Shown here: positions 36,171 through 45,298 of the stretch, in pieces | How the letters are laid out: the number at the start of each line of letters is the position of its first letter | How positions within the stretch are numbered: position 1 is the first letter of the stretch | Assembly (NCBI GenBank): GCA_017961325.1 | Contig: JAGCXM010000018.1 | Coordinates: forward strand, 1 to 64,000 | Direction: 5' to 3' | Origin: a bacterium | GTDB taxonomy: Bacteria; UBP6; UBA1177 | Length of the DNA: 64,000 bases | The notes under the pieces: model-generated | What the model was told of the DNA's origin: nothing | Databases searched by the model: none | Seen by the model: the letters and a program-made list of their open reading frames with translations, nothing else | Made by a program: the position numbers and the translations under genes

Positions 36171-37418
36171 GTGGAACTTATCGAAAAACTTGAAATATTG
36201 GGAGCGGCTGCAAAGTTCGACGCGAGTTGTTCTTCCAGCGGAAGCGACCGTCGCGGAAGCTTCGGCGGGATAGGAAGCGCGTACAAAGCCGGAATCTGTC
36301 ACAGCTGGGCGGCTGACGGCAGGTGCATAAGTCTGCTCAAGGTTCTGTTTACGAACTACTGCATCAATGACTGTGCCTACTGCATAAACAGGCGCAGCAA
36401 CGATGTCAGGCGCGCCGCTTTTACGGTTGACGAACTGGTCATGCTGACGATGAATTTTTACAAAAGAAACTATATCGAAGGGCTTTTTCTGAGTTCCGGC
36501 ATCATAAAAAACGCCGATTTTACCATGGAAAAACTGATTTCGGTGGCGAAAAAACTGCGGAAGGAAGAAAATTTCAACGGATACATTCACCTGAAAGTTA
36601 TCCCGGGAGCAAGTGAAATTCTTGTAAAAGAGGCAGGGCTTTATGCGGACAGAGTTTCGGTAAATATCGAACTTCCTTCAGAAAAAAGTCTGAAACTGCT
36701 TACCGAGAAAAGTAGAGAGTCGATCATAAAACCTATGACCAGTATCAGTTGCGACATAATTGAAAACAGGGAGGAGAGAAGCAAAACGAAAAAACTTCCC
36801 GTTTTCGCTCCGGCGGGACAGACGACGCAGCTGATTGTCGGTGCTACGCCTGACAATGACCGGAAAATAGTGAAACTTACTGAGGCTTTTTATAAAAAAT
36901 TCAGCATGAAAAGGGTTTACTACTCGGCATTTGTGCCGGTGAATTCCGACAACCGTCTTCCCGTTGTGTCGCTTCCTCCGCTCGACCGTGAGCACAGGCT
37001 TTATCAGGCTGACTGGCTCATGCGTTTTTACGGTTTTAAGGCAGACGAGATAGTTTCTGAGGAAAATCCGTTTCTTTCCGAAGATATCGATCCCAAGGCT
37101 TTCTGGGCGATGCGCAACATGCACCTTTTCCCTCTGGAAATCAACTCGGCAGCGTTCGAGATGATTCTCCGCGTTCCCGGAATAGGGCGGCAGTCGGCAT
37201 TCAGAATCGTCAGCGCGAGAAAAAACGGTTCACTTGATTTCGATGATCTCAAAAGAATCGGCGTCGTCTTGAAAAGGGCGCGTTATTTTATTACGTGCAG
37301 AGGAAAAATGATGCCGGAAACTGTTGTGTCAGAACAGACTGTTCTTGAAGCGATGAAATCGACAAGTACGAGAGCCGGTGCGGTCGATCACACTTTTGAG
37401 CAGCTTTCTCTGTTTTGA
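36171..37418 (+). CDS. Putative DNA modification/repair radical SAM protein
   Basis: 415 residues from GTG 36171. The radical-SAM cluster motif CINDCAYC (about 64-71) sits in a TIM-barrel (SSGIIKNADFTMEKLI, IHLKVIPGAS). A C-terminal helix-hairpin-helix (ILRVPGIGRQSAFRIVSARK, about 328-350) would bind DNA. This order, with the N-terminal KAGICHSWAADGRCISLLKVL, matches the family known as putative DNA modification/repair radical SAM protein. It is almost always found with the DUF4130-type gene that follows here after 4 bp. Substrate unknown. Confidence 0.9.
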   Translation: MELIEKLEILGAAAKFDASCSSSGSDRRGSFGGIGSAYKAGICHSWAADGRCISLLKVLFTNYCINDCAYCINRRSNDVRRAAFTVDELVMLTMNFYKRNYIEGLFLSSGIIKNADFTMEKLISVAKKLRKEENFNGYIHLKVIPGASEILVKEAGLYADRVSVNIELPSEKSLKLLTEKSRESIIKPMTSISCDIIENREERSKTKKLPVFAPAGQTTQLIVGATPDNDRKIVKLTEAFYKKFSMKRVYYSAFVPVNSDNRLPVVSLPPLDREHRLYQADWLMRFYGFKADEIVSEENPFLSEDIDPKAFWAMRNMHLFPLEINSAAFEMILRVPGIGRQSAFRIVSARKNGSLDFDDLKRIGVVLKRARYFITCRGKMMPETVVSEQTVLEAMKSTSTRAGAVDHTFEQLSLF

Positions 37419-37422
37419 AGTT

Positions 37423-38178
37423 ATGATTTTTTTGTATGACGGCACTTTTGAAGGTTTTCTTAGCGCGGTTTTTGACGCATTTCTTTGCAAAGAAAAAGTC
37501 GAAATCGGGAAAAAATGCGGGTGGCAGCCGCAGCTTTTCTCTGAAACGGTTGAAGTCGAAACAGTGCCGGAAAAAGCTGAAAGAGTCGCTGACAAACTCC
37601 TTTCGGTATGCGGAAGACGCGGTTTTTCGTCAATAGTTTACATCTTTCTTTCGGAAGTTGAAAAGTGCGAAACTTATGATTTTTACTTAATAAAAACGCT
37701 TTTCAAGCGTGGGACGAAGGCGTTTTCATATTTTCAGAACGAGAAAATCTTTCAGGCGGTGAATATCCGGAAAAAAGTTGCGCGGGAATTTGACAAACTG
37801 CTCGGTCTGCTCCGTTTTACGGAGCTTTCATCGGGAATGTTCTATGCCCCGTTCGAGCCTGAATTCAACATTCTGCCGCTTGTCACGACTCATTTTTACG
37901 AACGTCTTTCGGGAACGAAGTGGATGATTCACGATTTGAGGCGCGGAATTGCCGTATATCATGCGGAAGGAAACACGGAAAATGTTGAATTTATTGATGA
38001 AATGACGTCTCATCTCAATATGATAGCTGTTTTGGGAAAGTCGGAAAATGAAGAAGATTTTGCAAAAATGTGGAAAAACTATTTTAAAACGATAGCGATT
38101 GAAAGCCGCATAAATCCCAAACTTCAAAGACAGTTCATGCCGCAGAGATACTGGAAATATATGACAGAAAAGAATTGA
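37423..38178 (+). CDS. DUF4130/TIGR03915-type probable DNA metabolism protein
   Basis: 251 residues from ATG 37423 (the earlier ATG at 37378 lies inside the upstream gene). The start MIFLYDGTFEGFLSAVFDAF and the central RKKVAREFDKLLGLLRF and MFYAPFEPEFNILPLVTTHFYERL with WMIHDLRRGIAVYH are the family's pattern. In other bacteria this domain can be fused to uracil-DNA-glycosylase-like domains. The pair is thought to act together on DNA; the reaction is not known. Confidence 0.9.
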   Translation: MIFLYDGTFEGFLSAVFDAFLCKEKVEIGKKCGWQPQLFSETVEVETVPEKAERVADKLLSVCGRRGFSSIVYIFLSEVEKCETYDFYLIKTLFKRGTKAFSYFQNEKIFQAVNIRKKVAREFDKLLGLLRFTELSSGMFYAPFEPEFNILPLVTTHFYERLSGTKWMIHDLRRGIAVYHAEGNTENVEFIDEMTSHLNMIAVLGKSENEEDFAKMWKNYFKTIAIESRINPKLQRQFMPQRYWKYMTEKN

Positions 38179-38263
38179 TAGACTAACTGCAGAATTCCTG
38201 AGGTTTCGTCAAGAATATTATTTGAACATTTTGTCATGTCTTTAAAAACGCAATTAACGAATT

Positions 38264-39184
38264 TCAGAACCTGTACCCGGTTTCGAACATCATGAATTCG
38301 TGGTGACCGTATAAAAAGCGGCCGTGCTTATTACTTTTCAATTTATCTGTCCTGTCACCGTCTTCATCACGTTCGTTAGCTCTTTCGTAAAAAAGATTGC
38401 TTTTGTAATTGCTGCTTCCGAAATCTCCGCCGATTGAAGTAGAGAAAAACCAGTTGTTGTCAAAGACAAAACTTAATCCTAAAGACCATGTTCCGCTGAT
38501 TTTATAATTGTATATTCTGTGGTTGAATTCATTCAAGTCTTCGGATAATTCCTCATTGAGTTCTTTGTCGGAAGAACCCCATCCGAATTTGAATATATTG
38601 TTGTTTATTCCGAGTGAGACCCTTGGTTCGACACTTTTCAAAGCCCCGATACCGGCTTTCAATTCATAGGCTAAATTCAATGTTACCGGAATTCTCATGT
38701 AGTGGAGCATGATATAAAAATCGGGATAATCTTCGTCATAATAGTAATCATCATCGTAATATCTGTTCTCTTTGTTGCGCCATGTCGTCGGCATCCAGTA
38801 CTGGAAGTTGAATCCGAATCCAAGATATAGATTGCCCTCACCTCTGCCGCTCTCTTTTTTGAAGACGAGCCAGTTGAAATCCAAACCTAAAGAAGCCCCG
38901 AATTGGTTCTTAAATACGTAGTCCTCATATTCGCGAAACATCCCAGCAGTTCCGCTGAAGTCGGCTCCGATTCCGAATTTGAAACTGGTAAAGAAATTTT
39001 CCTTCTGACTGTTTTTCTGTTTTCCGCTTTCAGTTTTTGTTTCAGATGCTGCTGATTGTTTCTGCTCAGGGGAAACAAACTCAATGCTGCCTGCCTCCTG
39101 TGAGGTCGTTACAGATTCAATCTCTTCAGCATAAAGAACAGAGGCACACAGCAACAAGATAATGAAATAAAAAGATTTTCTCAT
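38264..39184 (-). CDS. Predicted outer-membrane beta-barrel protein
   Basis: About 306 residues from ATG 39184 (GGAGACTGTATT site). Signal peptide RKSFYFIILLLCASVLYAE, a Ser/Glu/Lys/Gln-rich spacer (to about 65), then alternating aromatic strands (FFTSFKFGIGADFSGTAGM, GNLYLGFGFNFQYW) and a final strand ending FETGYRF, with aromatic C-terminal Phe as in outer-membrane barrels. Many Tyr/Asp loops (YYDDDYYYDEDYPDF). Function unknown. Confidence 0.75.
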   Translation of the reverse strand: MRKSFYFIILLLCASVLYAEEIESVTTSQEAGSIEFVSPEQKQSAASETKTESGKQKNSQKENFFTSFKFGIGADFSGTAGMFREYEDYVFKNQFGASLGLDFNWLVFKKESGRGEGNLYLGFGFNFQYWMPTTWRNKENRYYDDDYYYDEDYPDFYIMLHYMRIPVTLNLAYELKAGIGALKSVEPRVSLGINNNIFKFGWGSSDKELNEELSEDLNEFNHRIYNYKISGTWSLGLSFVFDNNWFFSTSIGGDFGSSNYKSNLFYERANERDEDGDRTDKLKSNKHGRFLYGHHEFMMFETGYRF

Positions 39185-39250
39185 AATACAGTCTCCTTTT
39201 TTTAAAAACATAAACGCTTTATGTTAAAGATGTGATGAATAAATGCAAGT

Positions 39251-39700
39251 TTAAATGAGGCTCTCCAGCAGCGCCGCGCACCCTTTTGTGACATCGTTCC
39301 ATGTTGCGTCGAAATCGCCTGTGTACCACGGATCGGCGACATCGCGGTCAACTCCCGCATAGTTGAGAAGGAGTTTTATCTTGTTTTCAGGGTCACCGCC
39401 GCAGATGCGTGTCATGTTGCGGATGTTGGCGCTGTCCATGCCGATGAGAAGGTCGAATTTCTTATAGTCGCCGGCGTTCATCTGTCGTGCAGTTTTTCCG
39501 GCGCATGCAATACCGTGTTCGGCTAATTTCCTTTTTGCGGGCGGATAGACGGGGTTCCCGGTCTCTTCGGTGCTCGTCGCGGCCGATTCTATCCCGAATT
39601 TGTCGGTTAGACCTGCGTCTGCAACTAATTTTTTCATAACAAATTCAGCCATCGGGCTTCGGCAGATGTTGCCGTGACAGACAAAAAGTATTTTGATCAT
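39251..39700 (-). CDS. Low-molecular-weight protein tyrosine phosphatase
   Basis: 149 residues. The P-loop C8HGNICR14S near the N-terminus is the CX5R motif, and the general-acid Asp is in DPWYTGDF (about 119-126). The family includes arsenate reductases and regulators of exopolysaccharide kinases. No tyrosine kinase is adjacent. GGAG precedes the ATG. Confidence 0.93.
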   Translation of the reverse strand: MIKILFVCHGNICRSPMAEFVMKKLVADAGLTDKFGIESAATSTEETGNPVYPPAKRKLAEHGIACAGKTARQMNAGDYKKFDLLIGMDSANIRNMTRICGGDPENKIKLLLNYAGVDRDVADPWYTGDFDATWNDVTKGCAALLESLI

Positions 39701-39736
39701 GGTAATCTCCTTTGATTATTCGAATCTGTCTTATAA

Positions 39737-40942
39737 TTACATCACTTCAGTTTTATCCAGTAACCAGTTTGCAATATCCACGATACGGATTCCTTCATAT
39801 TGATATGTTTCCTGATGTGTTCTTGCCAGGATCATTTTCGGATAGGCGTCTTTTATTGCAAGAAGCGGTGCGTATTCCCGTTCGAATGTTTCGGGATTGT
39901 CTATATATTCGGAGACTTGGATATATATCTTTTCATCTTGCCTGATTGCAACAAAGTCGATCTCTTTTTTGTATAAAACACCTGCATATACTTCATAGCC
40001 GCGTCTTAAAAGTTCGATTGCCACTATATTCTCCGAAATTCTGCCAAAATCAGGGTTGCGTGTTCCCAAACGAGCACTTCTGAATGACGGATCGGCAAGA
40101 TAATACTTGTCGTTTGAAGCCAGATACTTTTTTCCTCTTATGTCATATCGTCTTACTCTGTAAAAACCGAAAGCGTTACACAGATAGCTTATATATGCAC
40201 CGACAGTCTTATCGTTTGTTTTTATTTTGTTCAAGAGAAGCGTATCCGCCATTTTGTTCGCAGAAACAATATTCGAAACATTGTCCATCAGATAATCAAT
40301 TATCTTGTCCAGAAGCGGGATATTCCTGATTTTATACTTTTTTACGATATCCCGGATCACAAGCGTTTCAAAGACATCGTTTAAATATTTGGTCTGCATA
40401 CTTGGATCTGAATATAGATAACTCCCTGACATTCCGCCGCTATTGCGGTATTCCGTATATGCCTTGTAGGCATCGTTTAAATCAAAGTATTCCATATATT
40501 CTTTCAGTGAAAAAGGATATACTTCAATGCTGTAGGTTCTGCCGGTAAAAAGCGTCGCAAGGTCACTGCTGAGCAAAAAAGCATTGGAACCGGTCACATA
40601 AATATCGTAGTTTCCTGAAGAGTGGAGGCTGTTGAGCGTGATCTCGAATCTGTCGCACAACTGCACTTCGTCAATAAACAGGTAATTGTTTTTTTCACTT
40701 ACGTAATGTTCTTTAACAAAAGAATTTAACTTGCGGTATTCCTTGATCTCATCGTAATCAAGATTGGTGAAATCAATATATATGATATTCGCTTCTTTAT
40801 CTGTTTCACGGATATACTGGATAAAAGCTTCCATCAGTTTTGATTTTCCGCTGCGACGGATTCCTGTAATCACTTTTATATCCGGAACACCTTTTACGCG
40901 TTTTAATTGTTCCATATAAAACGGTCTTTCGATGATTTTCAA
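39737..40942 (-). CDS. AAA ATPase with DUF4143 domain (first of two)
   Basis: About 401 residues. TTG 40942 gives the usual family start (KIIERPFYMEQL) and has GGAGG eight bases upstream; the GTGs at 40948/40951 overlap the site. Walker A GIRRSGKSKL (about 26-35), Walker B YLFIDEVQL, sensor VTGSNAFLLS, then a C-terminal DUF4143 nuclease-like domain (FRSARLGTRNPDFGRISENIVAIELLRRGYEV, KEIDFVAI). Such ATPases are common accessory genes of unknown purpose. A distinct paralogue lies at 56458. Confidence 0.9.
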   Translation of the reverse strand: MKIIERPFYMEQLKRVKGVPDIKVITGIRRSGKSKLMEAFIQYIRETDKEANIIYIDFTNLDYDEIKEYRKLNSFVKEHYVSEKNNYLFIDEVQLCDRFEITLNSLHSSGNYDIYVTGSNAFLLSSDLATLFTGRTYSIEVYPFSLKEYMEYFDLNDAYKAYTEYRNSGGMSGSYLYSDPSMQTKYLNDVFETLVIRDIVKKYKIRNIPLLDKIIDYLMDNVSNIVSANKMADTLLLNKIKTNDKTVGAYISYLCNAFGFYRVRRYDIRGKKYLASNDKYYLADPSFRSARLGTRNPDFGRISENIVAIELLRRGYEVYAGVLYKKEIDFVAIRQDEKIYIQVSEYIDNPETFEREYAPLLAIKDAYPKMILARTHQETYQYEGIRIVDIANWLLDKTEVM

Positions 40943-40967
40943 TGTCACCACCTCCTTTTTCGTAAAT

Positions 40968-41017
40968 ATGATAGCTTTTTATTTCGAGATATGCAATTTT
41001 TTTATTTTCTCGAAATA
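40968..41017 (-). promoter_or_regulatory. Promoter and operator-like inverted repeat of the DUF4143 ATPase gene
   Basis: On the minus strand TTGCAT (40991-40996) and TATCAT (40968-40973) are 17 bp apart. A 10-bp inverted repeat TATTTCGAGA/TCTCGAAATA (40980-40989, 41008-41017) has one arm in the spacer and the other overlapping the end of the ketosynthase gene. It could be an operator; it is not followed by a T-run, so I do not call it a terminator. Confidence 0.45.
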
Positions 41018-42192
41018 GGATCGCCGGTAATCACAAGACATGCATTCGCGCCGCCAAAAGCAAACGAGTTGGAAAGGCAGATTTTTACTTGATGTAAATT
41101 ATTGTTTTTATTTACGAAATTCAATGATGGCATCTCTTCGTCAAAAACTCCGTCCCAGATCTGCGGCGGAAGAACATTGTTTGTGACCGCAGCAAAGCAG
41201 ATCGCGAGTTCGAGTGCGCCGGCGGCTCCCAAAGTGTGGCCTGTTACCGGTTTTGTGGTGGAGCACTTAACTTTGTAATTTCCGAAAACGGCGTCAACTG
41301 CCTTTGCTTCCATCGAATCGTTGAATTTTGTTCCGGTGCCGTGGAGATTGATGTAATCGACTTCTTCCGGCTTTATCTTCGCGTTTGAAAGTGCTTTTTC
41401 TATCGCTTTTTTGGCTCCAATTCCGCTCGGATCGGGGGAAGTCATGTGGTGCGCGTCGCAGGATTCGCCGTAACCGAGAAGGCATATTTTGGGCATTGAT
41501 TCGTCAAGCGGTTCTTTCGAAAGGAGGAAAAATGCCGCACCGTCGCCTAAAGTTATGCCGGATCTGTTTTTGCTGAAAGGGTTTGTGATGCTGCCTGATA
41601 TCGCTTCCAAAGAGGCAAAACCGTCCAAAGTTGTGTCTGATGCTATGTCGATCCCGCCGGCAACAGCCGCGTCGCACGATCCCGATTTTATGAGTTTAGC
41701 AGCTTTTATTATTGCTCCTGCACTTGAAGAGCACGCTGTCGAAAATGTGCAGACAGGGCCTTTGAGAGAGTATTTTTCGGCAATGAAAGTCGAAACATAG
41801 TCTGCACCCTGCATCTCTATCGAATAATCTTCAGGAAATGCGCCGTTTTCAAAGTATTTCCTGTGCCCCGCGATTGAAAGTTCAGTTCCGTTGTCACACG
41901 ATCCGACACAAACCGCGATCCTTTTTTCTCCGTATTTTTCCTTTGCTTTTTCGATGATATTTCCGATCTGTTTGAGTGCAGCTTCTTCGATCCTGATTAT
42001 TTTCATATCGAATCTGCCGGATGAGGGGTTCAGCTTCGATTCATCGATTCTGGCTGCGAAAAATGTGCTTCCGGAGAATGTTTCATAGCGTTTTATCCCG
42101 CTCTGGTCTCCGTTCAGCAGTGATTTCCAGAGTTCTTCGGCGTTTTTTCCCGCTGCCGAAAAAACTCCCGGACGTGACAAGTATATTTTCAT
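41002..42192 (-). CDS. Beta-ketoacyl-ACP synthase of aryl-polyene type
   Basis: 396 residues, FabF/FabB fold. It extends acyl-ACP by Claisen condensation. The triad is Cys154 (FSTACSSSAGA), His284 (LHGTGTKFND) and His319 (PVTGHTLGAAG). The start overlaps the MMPL gene stop by 4 bp, and that gene overlaps the LolA-like gene, a gene order of aryl-polyene and related specialised fatty-acid loci. The rest of the pathway lies at 57.9-63.2 kb beyond an inserted defence island. Housekeeping FabF is less likely because of this context and the divergent N-terminus (IYLSRPGVFSAAGKN). Confidence 0.88.
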   Translation of the reverse strand: MKIYLSRPGVFSAAGKNAEELWKSLLNGDQSGIKRYETFSGSTFFAARIDESKLNPSSGRFDMKIIRIEEAALKQIGNIIEKAKEKYGEKRIAVCVGSCDNGTELSIAGHRKYFENGAFPEDYSIEMQGADYVSTFIAEKYSLKGPVCTFSTACSSSAGAIIKAAKLIKSGSCDAAVAGGIDIASDTTLDGFASLEAISGSITNPFSKNRSGITLGDGAAFFLLSKEPLDESMPKICLLGYGESCDAHHMTSPDPSGIGAKKAIEKALSNAKIKPEEVDYINLHGTGTKFNDSMEAKAVDAVFGNYKVKCSTTKPVTGHTLGAAGALELAICFAAVTNNVLPPQIWDGVFDEEMPSLNFVNKNNNLHQVKICLSNSFAFGGANACLVITGDPISRK

Positions 42193-44552
42193 TTTTTATC
42201 TCCCGAAGTGTAGAAAAGTGCGGCTAAGTAAGCGGCGCAGAGTCCTGTAAATATTGAAAAACCTATCAAGTGAACCGGCTGGAAGGAACTCAGTGCGAGC
42301 GCGCCGAATGAAACTATTGTTGTGAAAAACGAAAGGAAAATGGCGAAAGGTTCGAGCCTTTTTTCGGTCGGGTCTTTGGTTTTTTCGTTTTCCTGTGTGT
42401 AAATTATGTAGTCGAGACCGAGCCCGAAAACCAGAATTATGCCGGTGACTGAGAAAAATTCGGGTCTGGTGTTTGTTGCGGCAAAAACAGCCGATGTCGC
42501 AAGAATGACGATGAAGGGGATCGAGATTATTTTGAGCGACTGCCGCGTGTTGTAGAAAAATCTGAGGACGATGAACATGAGTATATATGCGGCTAAGAAG
42601 AATTCGAGGACGATCGTCGTTACTTTGTCAAGGTCGGAATTTATGTCTTCGACTTTGTGGACGAAATAGACCCCTTCGTTTCCTTCGACGATACTTCTGA
42701 AAACTTTTGTTTCAGCCATAAAGTTCGGGATAACTATTGAATAATATTTGTCTTTAACTTTGCCGAGCCAGTAAGAGGAAAGAGCTTCTTTTATTGAGGA
42801 AGGGAAGTCGTCTGAGGTGACTGAAAGCATTGTTTTTTCAGCTTCTCTGAAGGTGTTTTTGAAGTTTTCGGCTTCGTTTCCGTCAAATTCCAGTGTTTCA
42901 AACTGTTTTTCGGTAAAAGGAAGGAGCTTTTCGACTGCCGAGCGCGATTTTTTCTGCTTTTCGACTGACGGGATGAATACGGATGTTGACATTACGCCGT
43001 CGCCGTTTTTATCAATGGTTTTAAGCCTTTCGCGCAGATTCTCTTCTTTTCTGAGGACCTCGTTTTCGTCACTGCCGCTTACGATGAACCAGCTGACCGG
43101 AGCATAAGATATGACGGAGTAAGCCTCTTTTTCGTTTTCAAGAAGCTCGCCCTCTTCTTTGTAGAGTTTTTTGAGGTCGTTCTCTATCCCGAAATTCTCT
43201 CTGAAAGCGAAAAGCAGGATGAGGGAGAGCACAACCATTGCGCATATTCCCGCTTTTCCGTTGATTTTTTTGACGAGAGCGAACCCTTTTTCAAAAAGTC
43301 CGACTCCTCTGACAACTCTGTTTTCAGGAAGCGGAACATACGGGAATACCGCGGTCGTCGTGAGAAATGAGCTTACGAGCCCTGTCACCGAGAAAAGCGA
43401 CATCTGCTTGAGAAGGTTGAACGGCGCGAAAATGAGGGCTAAAAAGCAGACTGATGATGAAATTATCGCCATCGTAAGTCCGGGAAGGAGCTTCGATCTG
43501 ATCTCTCCGCCCGATTTCAGATTGGTGTTCCCTGAAGCGTGGACGAAGTAGTGAAGGCTGTAGTCGATTGACGAACCTATCAGCGAAGTTCCGAAAACAA
43601 GCGTGACTAAATGGACTTTGCCGAATACTGCGAAAGTAAGTGCCGCAGCCGAAAAAAGCGAAAAGAATATCGAAATCAGCGAGAGTATTATCGGAGTTGC
43701 CGAACGGAAGACAAGAGTCAGCATCAGAATTACGATAATCATTGAAATTATTGAGATTATTTTGATCTCTTCGGAAGCTGAATTTGAGCTTTTGTGGCTG
43801 TGGAAAGTGCCGCCGGAAACTACGCAGCGCGTCCCTGTTTCGGCCTTTATTTTGCCGCATATATCGTAAATTTCGGTTATTCCGTTGTCCATTGAAGCGA
43901 GAGCCGCGCCTTTTGGAGAAAGCTCTGTTTTTATCATGACATACCAGAGTCCGTTTTTTTCCGCCGCGAGAACGCCGTCCTTCGGCCTTAAAGCGGTGCC
44001 GGAATGTTCCAAAACTTCCAGATATTTCTGCAAGTTATGTTCTGCAAGCATGAAGGGGTCGCTGCTTATGTTGTCAAGCGGAAGCATGGTGAAAGGGCTG
44101 TAGATCCTGGATACCGCCTCCTGCGCAAAGTCTTCGGCTCCGCCGTTTTCGATCGCCTTTATAGTCTCGTCGTCAAGCAGATCAAAGCGGTATTTGTAGA
44201 AAAAATCGCTTATCTCTTTGATGTCGACAGTGTCGGTATTGAGCATGACCGAAACGAAGCAGGGGCTTCCGTTTAGTTTTTCGTATATCCTTTCGGCTCC
44301 CGCCTTCGCCTTTTCGAAATCTTTGTCGGCGCTGAGGACAATAGCTACTTTGCTGAGTTTCTGCATCAGCGTTTCATTCGCTTTTTTCAGCGATTCCTCT
44401 TCGAATGGTTTCGGCATCATATTGAAAAGATCGGAATCCAGAGAGAACTTCCCGTTTTCGTAAGAGTAAGAAATTACTAATAAAACTACGACTCCGATGT
44501 GGAAGATTAGCCAGGAGAGGAGAAATTTCCGGTTAGTCTTTTTTGAATTCAT
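42189..44552 (-). CDS. MMPL/RND-type lipid exporter of the APE-like locus
   Basis: 787 residues, about 12 TM helices in two homologous halves, each one TM, a soluble loop and five TM (IISIISMIIVILMLTLVFRS; FFSVTGIILVFGLGLDYIIYTQ). The GSSIDYSLHY and GLGLDYIIY motifs carry the Asp typical of MMPL proton relays. It probably moves the polyene lipid across or out of the inner membrane. It overlaps both neighbours, so it is co-translated with the LolA-like protein and the ketosynthase. Confidence 0.92.
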   Translation of the reverse strand: MNSKKTNRKFLLSWLIFHIGVVVLLVISYSYENGKFSLDSDLFNMMPKPFEEESLKKANETLMQKLSKVAIVLSADKDFEKAKAGAERIYEKLNGSPCFVSVMLNTDTVDIKEISDFFYKYRFDLLDDETIKAIENGGAEDFAQEAVSRIYSPFTMLPLDNISSDPFMLAEHNLQKYLEVLEHSGTALRPKDGVLAAEKNGLWYVMIKTELSPKGAALASMDNGITEIYDICGKIKAETGTRCVVSGGTFHSHKSSNSASEEIKIISIISMIIVILMLTLVFRSATPIILSLISIFFSLFSAAALTFAVFGKVHLVTLVFGTSLIGSSIDYSLHYFVHASGNTNLKSGGEIRSKLLPGLTMAIISSSVCFLALIFAPFNLLKQMSLFSVTGLVSSFLTTTAVFPYVPLPENRVVRGVGLFEKGFALVKKINGKAGICAMVVLSLILLFAFRENFGIENDLKKLYKEEGELLENEKEAYSVISYAPVSWFIVSGSDENEVLRKEENLRERLKTIDKNGDGVMSTSVFIPSVEKQKKSRSAVEKLLPFTEKQFETLEFDGNEAENFKNTFREAEKTMLSVTSDDFPSSIKEALSSYWLGKVKDKYYSIVIPNFMAETKVFRSIVEGNEGVYFVHKVEDINSDLDKVTTIVLEFFLAAYILMFIVLRFFYNTRQSLKIISIPFIVILATSAVFAATNTRPEFFSVTGIILVFGLGLDYIIYTQENEKTKDPTEKRLEPFAIFLSFFTTIVSFGALALSSFQPVHLIGFSIFTGLCAAYLAALFYTSGDKK

Positions 44553-45168
44553 CCAACTCCTCTTGCGTAAGTTTTTCGGGGTGTTTCTGGTGCTCGAAAA
44601 TGTAGCTCATGCTGCCGCCGTCGGCAAAGTATATCTCAGCCATGAAAATTGCAACCGAGCCTTTGACGAAAGTTCCTTTAAGGTTCATCGAACTGATCGC
44701 ATAAGCGATGGTCTTGTCTTTCGGAACGAGCAGGGCTTCCCATTTTTCGGCGCTTGTCGCTTTGAAATTGACCTTGAAATTCTTGTTTATCTCGGCCGCG
44801 TTCCCCGCGAAAAGGGAAGAGACGATGTCGTTGACTTTAAGAAAAGTGTCGCTGTTGAGCATGCTTTTCACAGTCTTTTTTCCCTTCGCGTCAGTAGTTA
44901 TCATGTAGGCATCGATTATTGCTATCTTTGAAGGGACGGGCTTCAGCGTTTTCCAGACGACTCCGTCTCTCGTGAGGATGAAAGTTCCCGAAGACTTGAG
45001 GCTCTTTTTGAGTGCGCTCGTCTTTATCTGCGTAAATTCGCCCGTCGTGTTCTTGTATACCGCGAGGTGCTTGCATATCGTCTCGAATGTGAGCTCTTCA
45101 GCAGGGAAGAGAGGGTAAACAACAAAAATTACTGCTAAAAGAACCAATATTTTTACATGTTTATTCAT
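44533..45168 (-). CDS. LolA-like periplasmic lipid carrier of the APE-like locus
   Basis: 211 residues from ATG 45168 (GGAGGTTTTT); the frame upstream to 45417 is not part of the gene. Signal peptide NKHVKILVLLAVIFVVYPLFPA. The LolA-type half-barrel is suggested by TGEFTQIKTSALKKSLKSSGTFILTRDGVVWKTL and SKIAIIDAYMITT. In APE loci this protein is thought to carry the product or its precursors across the periplasm. It overlaps the MMPL gene by 20 bp. Because the upstream half of the locus is 12.5 kb away it must now have its own promoter. Confidence 0.88.
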   Translation of the reverse strand: MNKHVKILVLLAVIFVVYPLFPAEELTFETICKHLAVYKNTTGEFTQIKTSALKKSLKSSGTFILTRDGVVWKTLKPVPSKIAIIDAYMITTDAKGKKTVKSMLNSDTFLKVNDIVSSLFAGNAAEINKNFKVNFKATSAEKWEALLVPKDKTIAYAISSMNLKGTFVKGSVAIFMAEIYFADGGSMSYIFEHQKHPEKLTQEELDEFKKD

Positions 45169-45226
45169 AAAAACCTCCAAAATCTGCCTCTTGAGATGCC
45201 GGAACACTCTTTCAAAAAACCTGGGA

Positions 45227-45254
45227 AATATATAGAACCTCGCATATTTTGCAA
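45227..45254 (-). promoter_or_regulatory. Predicted promoter of the detached LolA-MMPL-ketosynthase block
   Basis: On the minus strand TTGCAA (45249-45254) and TATATT (45227-45232) with 16-bp spacing, about 60 bp before the LolA-like start, at the left edge of the inserted island. Confidence 0.4.
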
Positions 45255-45298
45255 AATTTCCTGCTGCAGCGGCGGAATGAGTAGGAGGCATCGGGTTT

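Noticed and set aside
40980-41017. Terminator after the ketosynthase gene
   Set aside because: The inverted repeat has a long loop and is not followed by a T-run on either strand; an operator overlapping the ATPase promoter is more likely.
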